Positions 61,319 to 64,000 of a DNA stretch of 64,000 nucleotides are shown here, piece by piece (the stretch's first letter is position 1; the number at the start of each line of letters is the position of its first letter). The translations under genes and the position numbers were made by a program. The notes beneath the pieces were generated by a model. That model had not been told where the DNA came from and did no database searches. It saw nothing but the letters and a program-made list of their open reading frames with translations. This DNA comes from Streptomyces sp. NBC_01241 (GTDB lineage Bacteria; Actinomycetota; Actinomycetes; Streptomycetales; Streptomycetaceae): the NCBI RefSeq assembly GCF_041435435.1, contig NZ_CP108494.1:124001-188000 (forward strand), written 5' to 3'.

Positions 61319-63697
61319 GTGGACAGAAGAAACTTCCTGATCGCCGGCGGTGTCAGTTCGCTGGCGCTGATCGCGACGCCGGCCCTCGCCCAGCCGGCGG
61401 CAGCAGCAGGGCCGGCGTTCACGGAACAGGCCGGCCGCCCGTTACGGATCAGGGCGGGATTCCTGTCGCTGGGTCTCGACCCGGCGGGCCGGGTCGTCGA
61501 ACTGAAGGACATACGCACGGGAACCGACCATTTGCCGGCGGGCAAGTCGCTCCCCCTGGTGTCCGTCGTCCTGGGCGACGGACACCAGGACACCCCCACC
61601 CAGGTGAAGGTCTCCCGGCAGGACCGGCACATGCTGGTGTTCAGCGGCGACCAGGCGACGGTCGAGGTCAAGGTCGTCAACCACGCGACGTACGCGACGC
61701 TTGAGGTCGTCGGTCTGGACGCCGCACCGGGCGTGGACGTGCGGACCCTGCTGTGGGGGCCGCTGACCACCAGCGTCACTGACACCGTCGGCGAGGCCGT
61801 CGGTGTGGTCCGCGACAGCGGCTTCGCCCTCGGCATCACCCCGCTCAACGACAAGACCGTCGGCGGCTGGCCCAAGGAGTTCGACGCGTACGGGTTCGGC
61901 TCGGAGGTGCAGTCGAAGCCGTACGGGGAGGCCGGGACGCAGAACGAGTGGGGCGCCGCGGCGAAGACGTCGTGGGGCAGCATTCTGCGCGCCTACTCCT
62001 ACGACTACAGCACCGTGCGGACCCGCGAGGACGGCATCCGGATCGGCCCGCTGCCGGGCTTCGAAGGCCGGATCCTCGGATCGAAGCTGGCCGTGTACGG
62101 CAGCACCCCTGATCTCGTGCTCACCGTGCTCAGCCAGATCGCGCAGGGCGAGCACCTGCCGTACCCGACCATCGACGGGCAGTGGCAGAAGACGACCCGG
62201 GCGACCCGGCAGCCGTTCCTGGCCCTGTCGTCCCTCGGCACCTCGAACCTCTCCGACGCCATGAAGTTCGCGAAGCAGGCGGGCATCAAGAACGTCTACT
62301 CCGTGCAGGGCGCGGCCGGTCCCTGGAAGTCGACGGGGCACTACCAGTTCAACAGCGGCTTCGGCGGCTCGGACGCCGCCGCGGCTCAACTGGTGGCGAC
62401 CGCCGCCGCGGGCGGCATGCGGGTCGGCGTGCACACCCTGTCCAACTTCATCCAGGCCGATGACCCGTACATCTCTCCCGCACCGGCCGACATGCGGCTC
62501 ACGGTCGGCGCGACCGTGCAGCTGACCCGCGCTCTGGCCGCGTCGGACACGACCCTGTACGCCGACGGAGACTCCGGCGGCGGCGGTCACGTCATCGGCC
62601 GCCGGCTGCGCATCGGCGACGAGTTCCTCACATACTCCGGTGTGACGCAGGCCGGCGCCGGCGAGTGGCAGTTCACCGGCATCAGCCGGGCGCAGTGGGG
62701 ATCGGCCGCGGCGGCCCACCTCGCCGGGGCCGACGCCACCCGGGTCAGCGAGAACCAGTACGGCGGTGCACGAGGCGACCTGCCGGTCATCGACGAGATC
62801 GCCACCCGCCTTGCCGCGATGGCCAACACCACCGGCGTCCGGAGCATCTCGTACGACGGGCTGGAGGAGGTGTCCTGGAGCGGCTGGCGCGGCCAGGGCT
62901 TCGCTCACCTGGTCAACGGGATCTATCGCCGGCTCGACTCCCAGGACGGTTTCATCTGCGAGGCGTCCAACCCGTCGTCCAACTCGTGGTTCGCCCAGTC
63001 GCGGATCAGCTGGGGCGGCATCGGCTGGTCCGACTCCAACTACGCGCAGGTGATCAGGAACAACAACTTCTACCGGGCCAACTTCCTGCCCGCCATGGGT
63101 GGTTCACTGCCGATCGGTGGAGGCACGAGCACGCTCGGCGTCGAGCACAACCTGGCCCTCGGCGCGTCGATCGGCGCGAACTTCGGCTGGTTCGAGACGA
63201 GCACGGACAGTCTCGCCAAGGGATCCAACACCGCAGAGGTCCTCACTGCGGTACGGATCTGGAACTCCGCCATCGAGGCCGGCGCCTTCACGCCCGCCCA
63301 GCAGCAGCTCATGACCGACGAGAAGAAGAACTGGCACCTGAGCGAGATGGCCGAGGGGAAGGAGTGGTCGCTGCAGGAGCTGGACTCGTCCGGCAGTCCG
63401 GTCGGCCGGGCTCAGCCGGTGCGGGCGCCGAAGCCCGGTTTCACGACACCGGAGCCGGCCAACGGCCGCGTGGGTGAGCTGTACGCGTTCAAGGTCACCT
63501 CTAGCTCGCCCCGTACGGTCCGGTACGAGGTCACATCCGGCGCGCTGCCCGCCGGACTGAGCCTGAACAAGGACACCGGCGGCATCACCGGAGTCCCCAC
63601 CGCCCCGGGCACCAAGCGGTTCACGATCACCGCGCGCAACAACGGCATCATGCCCGACGCGGAGGTCACGTACAGCCTGCAGGTCACTCGCGGCTGA
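61319..63697 (+). CDS. Tat-exported glycosidase-like protein with C-terminal Ig domain, paralogue 2
   Basis: The protein has 792 residues from GTG with ribosome-binding site ggaggaa. Tat signal: DRRNFLIAGGVSSLALIATP. It is collinear with paralogue 1 (52798-55179) over its full length: LEVVGLDAAPGVDVRTLLWG, AKQAGIKNVYSVQGAAGPWK, SISYDGLEEVSWSGWRGQGF, ISWGGIGWSDSNYAQVIRNN and the C-terminal FTTPEPANGRVGELYAFKVT Ig domain. Conserved acidic positions include YDGLE and the E in EASNPSSN/ECSNLASN. The family is not one I can name. The two probably act on related linkages of one substrate. Confidence 0.65.
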   Translation: MDRRNFLIAGGVSSLALIATPALAQPAAAAGPAFTEQAGRPLRIRAGFLSLGLDPAGRVVELKDIRTGTDHLPAGKSLPLVSVVLGDGHQDTPTQVKVSRQDRHMLVFSGDQATVEVKVVNHATYATLEVVGLDAAPGVDVRTLLWGPLTTSVTDTVGEAVGVVRDSGFALGITPLNDKTVGGWPKEFDAYGFGSEVQSKPYGEAGTQNEWGAAAKTSWGSILRAYSYDYSTVRTREDGIRIGPLPGFEGRILGSKLAVYGSTPDLVLTVLSQIAQGEHLPYPTIDGQWQKTTRATRQPFLALSSLGTSNLSDAMKFAKQAGIKNVYSVQGAAGPWKSTGHYQFNSGFGGSDAAAAQLVATAAAGGMRVGVHTLSNFIQADDPYISPAPADMRLTVGATVQLTRALAASDTTLYADGDSGGGGHVIGRRLRIGDEFLTYSGVTQAGAGEWQFTGISRAQWGSAAAAHLAGADATRVSENQYGGARGDLPVIDEIATRLAAMANTTGVRSISYDGLEEVSWSGWRGQGFAHLVNGIYRRLDSQDGFICEASNPSSNSWFAQSRISWGGIGWSDSNYAQVIRNNNFYRANFLPAMGGSLPIGGGTSTLGVEHNLALGASIGANFGWFETSTDSLAKGSNTAEVLTAVRIWNSAIEAGAFTPAQQQLMTDEKKNWHLSEMAEGKEWSLQELDSSGSPVGRAQPVRAPKPGFTTPEPANGRVGELYAFKVTSSSPRTVRYEVTSGALPAGLSLNKDTGGITGVPTAPGTKRFTITARNNGIMPDAEVTYSLQVTRG

Positions 63698-64000
63698 CAA
63701 CGGCCTCGGTCGGTCCATGACCGCTGAAAACAGTCAGGGCCACGACGGAAGTGTGACGACACGCCTCAGCGCTTCCCTTCGACGGAGTCCAGAGAGATGT
63801 CGTGGCCCTGGCTCGCCTGGTTCTTGTGCGCCGACAATGTGATCGTGACGGGGCCGCACCGTCGATACTGCCCCGCATCATTGCCTGGTACGGGCCGCGC
63901 AGGGCGATCTGCCGGCCGGTGATGTGTACACCTGCGGCATGACCGGGGAAGCACCACCTGCCCCGGACCCGGCGGATCGTTGGCGCGCGCGGCACTGTCC
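63698..64000. other. End of window, possible gene tail on the minus strand
   Basis: A minus-strand frame with good codon bias (GPVTITLSAHKNQASQGHDI, then SLDSVEGKR) stops at 63766. It may be the C-terminus of a gene or remnant starting beyond or near the window edge; upstream of about 63865 the frame loses coding character. No other feature is evident. Confidence 0.3.

Noticed and set aside
59383..61983. Very long minus-strand open frame across the GH29-like and Tat-protein genes
   Set aside because: It crosses two well-supported plus-strand genes with signal peptides and ribosome-binding sites, and has no domain.
1..64000. CRISPR arrays
   Set aside because: No regularly spaced short direct repeats were seen; the repeats found are IS ends, terminators and two pairs of longer direct repeats.
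1..64000. rRNA or tRNA genes
   Set aside because: No cloverleaf-like sequence or rRNA signature was recognised by eye; a tRNA-detection program would settle it.

Overview
The window is very GC-rich, with strong G/C at third codon positions, many GTG and TTG starts, ATGA/GTGA gene overlaps and actinobacterial protein families (DUF6879/DUF5753-type regulators, FtsK-like transfer proteins, CUT1 sugar importers with no linked ATPase). It comes from Streptomyces or a close relative. It looks like a chromosomal accessory region: a battered mobile-element zone (about 1-31.9 kb) followed by a well-preserved glycan-catabolism locus (31.9-63.7 kb).

Region 1 (1-8.4 kb) holds IS3, IS1182-like, integrase-core (rve), ISL3-derived and IS6 elements around a decayed minus-strand operon (5.5 to 1.8 kb). 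That operon encodes a cysteine-rich small protein, an ABC ATPase, two membrane proteins and a MauE/DoxX-like redox membrane protein. The first and last genes carry in-frame stops and the last is cut by an IS. A 13-bp-stem hairpin separates the cysteine-rich frame from the transporter genes. Region 2 (8.7-15.3 kb) has a large SpoIIE-type phosphatase/sensor, Abi-like debris and a secreted GH29 alpha-L-fucosidase.

Region 3 (15.3-31.9 kb) is an IS graveyard. It has an ISAzo13 element, an IS630 element sitting in the loop of a bidirectional terminator, remnants of an actinomycete integrative element (FtsK-like proteins, AlbA_2 protein, zinc ribbon, XRE/DUF5753 and DUF6879), a TnsA-like remnant fused by an IS-associated deletion to an FtsK-like remnant, and a second IS630 copy split by a complete IS3 element.

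Region 4 (31.9-63.7 kb) is a coherent carbohydrate locus: two CUT1 ABC importers, two paralogous FadR-type GntR regulators, GH35 beta-galactosidase, GH20 hexosaminidase with discoidin domains, a second (lower-GC) GH29-like fucosidase, two paralogous Tat-exported proteins of a glycosidase-like family I cannot name, a six-hairpin-like secreted protein, a phosphomannose-isomerase-like protein, a ROK kinase, a Gfo/Idh/MocA oxidoreductase, an enolase-superfamily dehydratase, an L-rhamnose/L-fucose mutarotase and a frameshifted aldo/keto reductase. The simplest reading is extracellular trimming of fucosylated, galactose- and HexNAc-containing glycans, import of the products, and oxidative catabolism of a 6-deoxy sugar. 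An 11-bp motif (ATCKGATACAT) recurs at four promoter regions in this locus and is a candidate operator for the two FadR paralogues.
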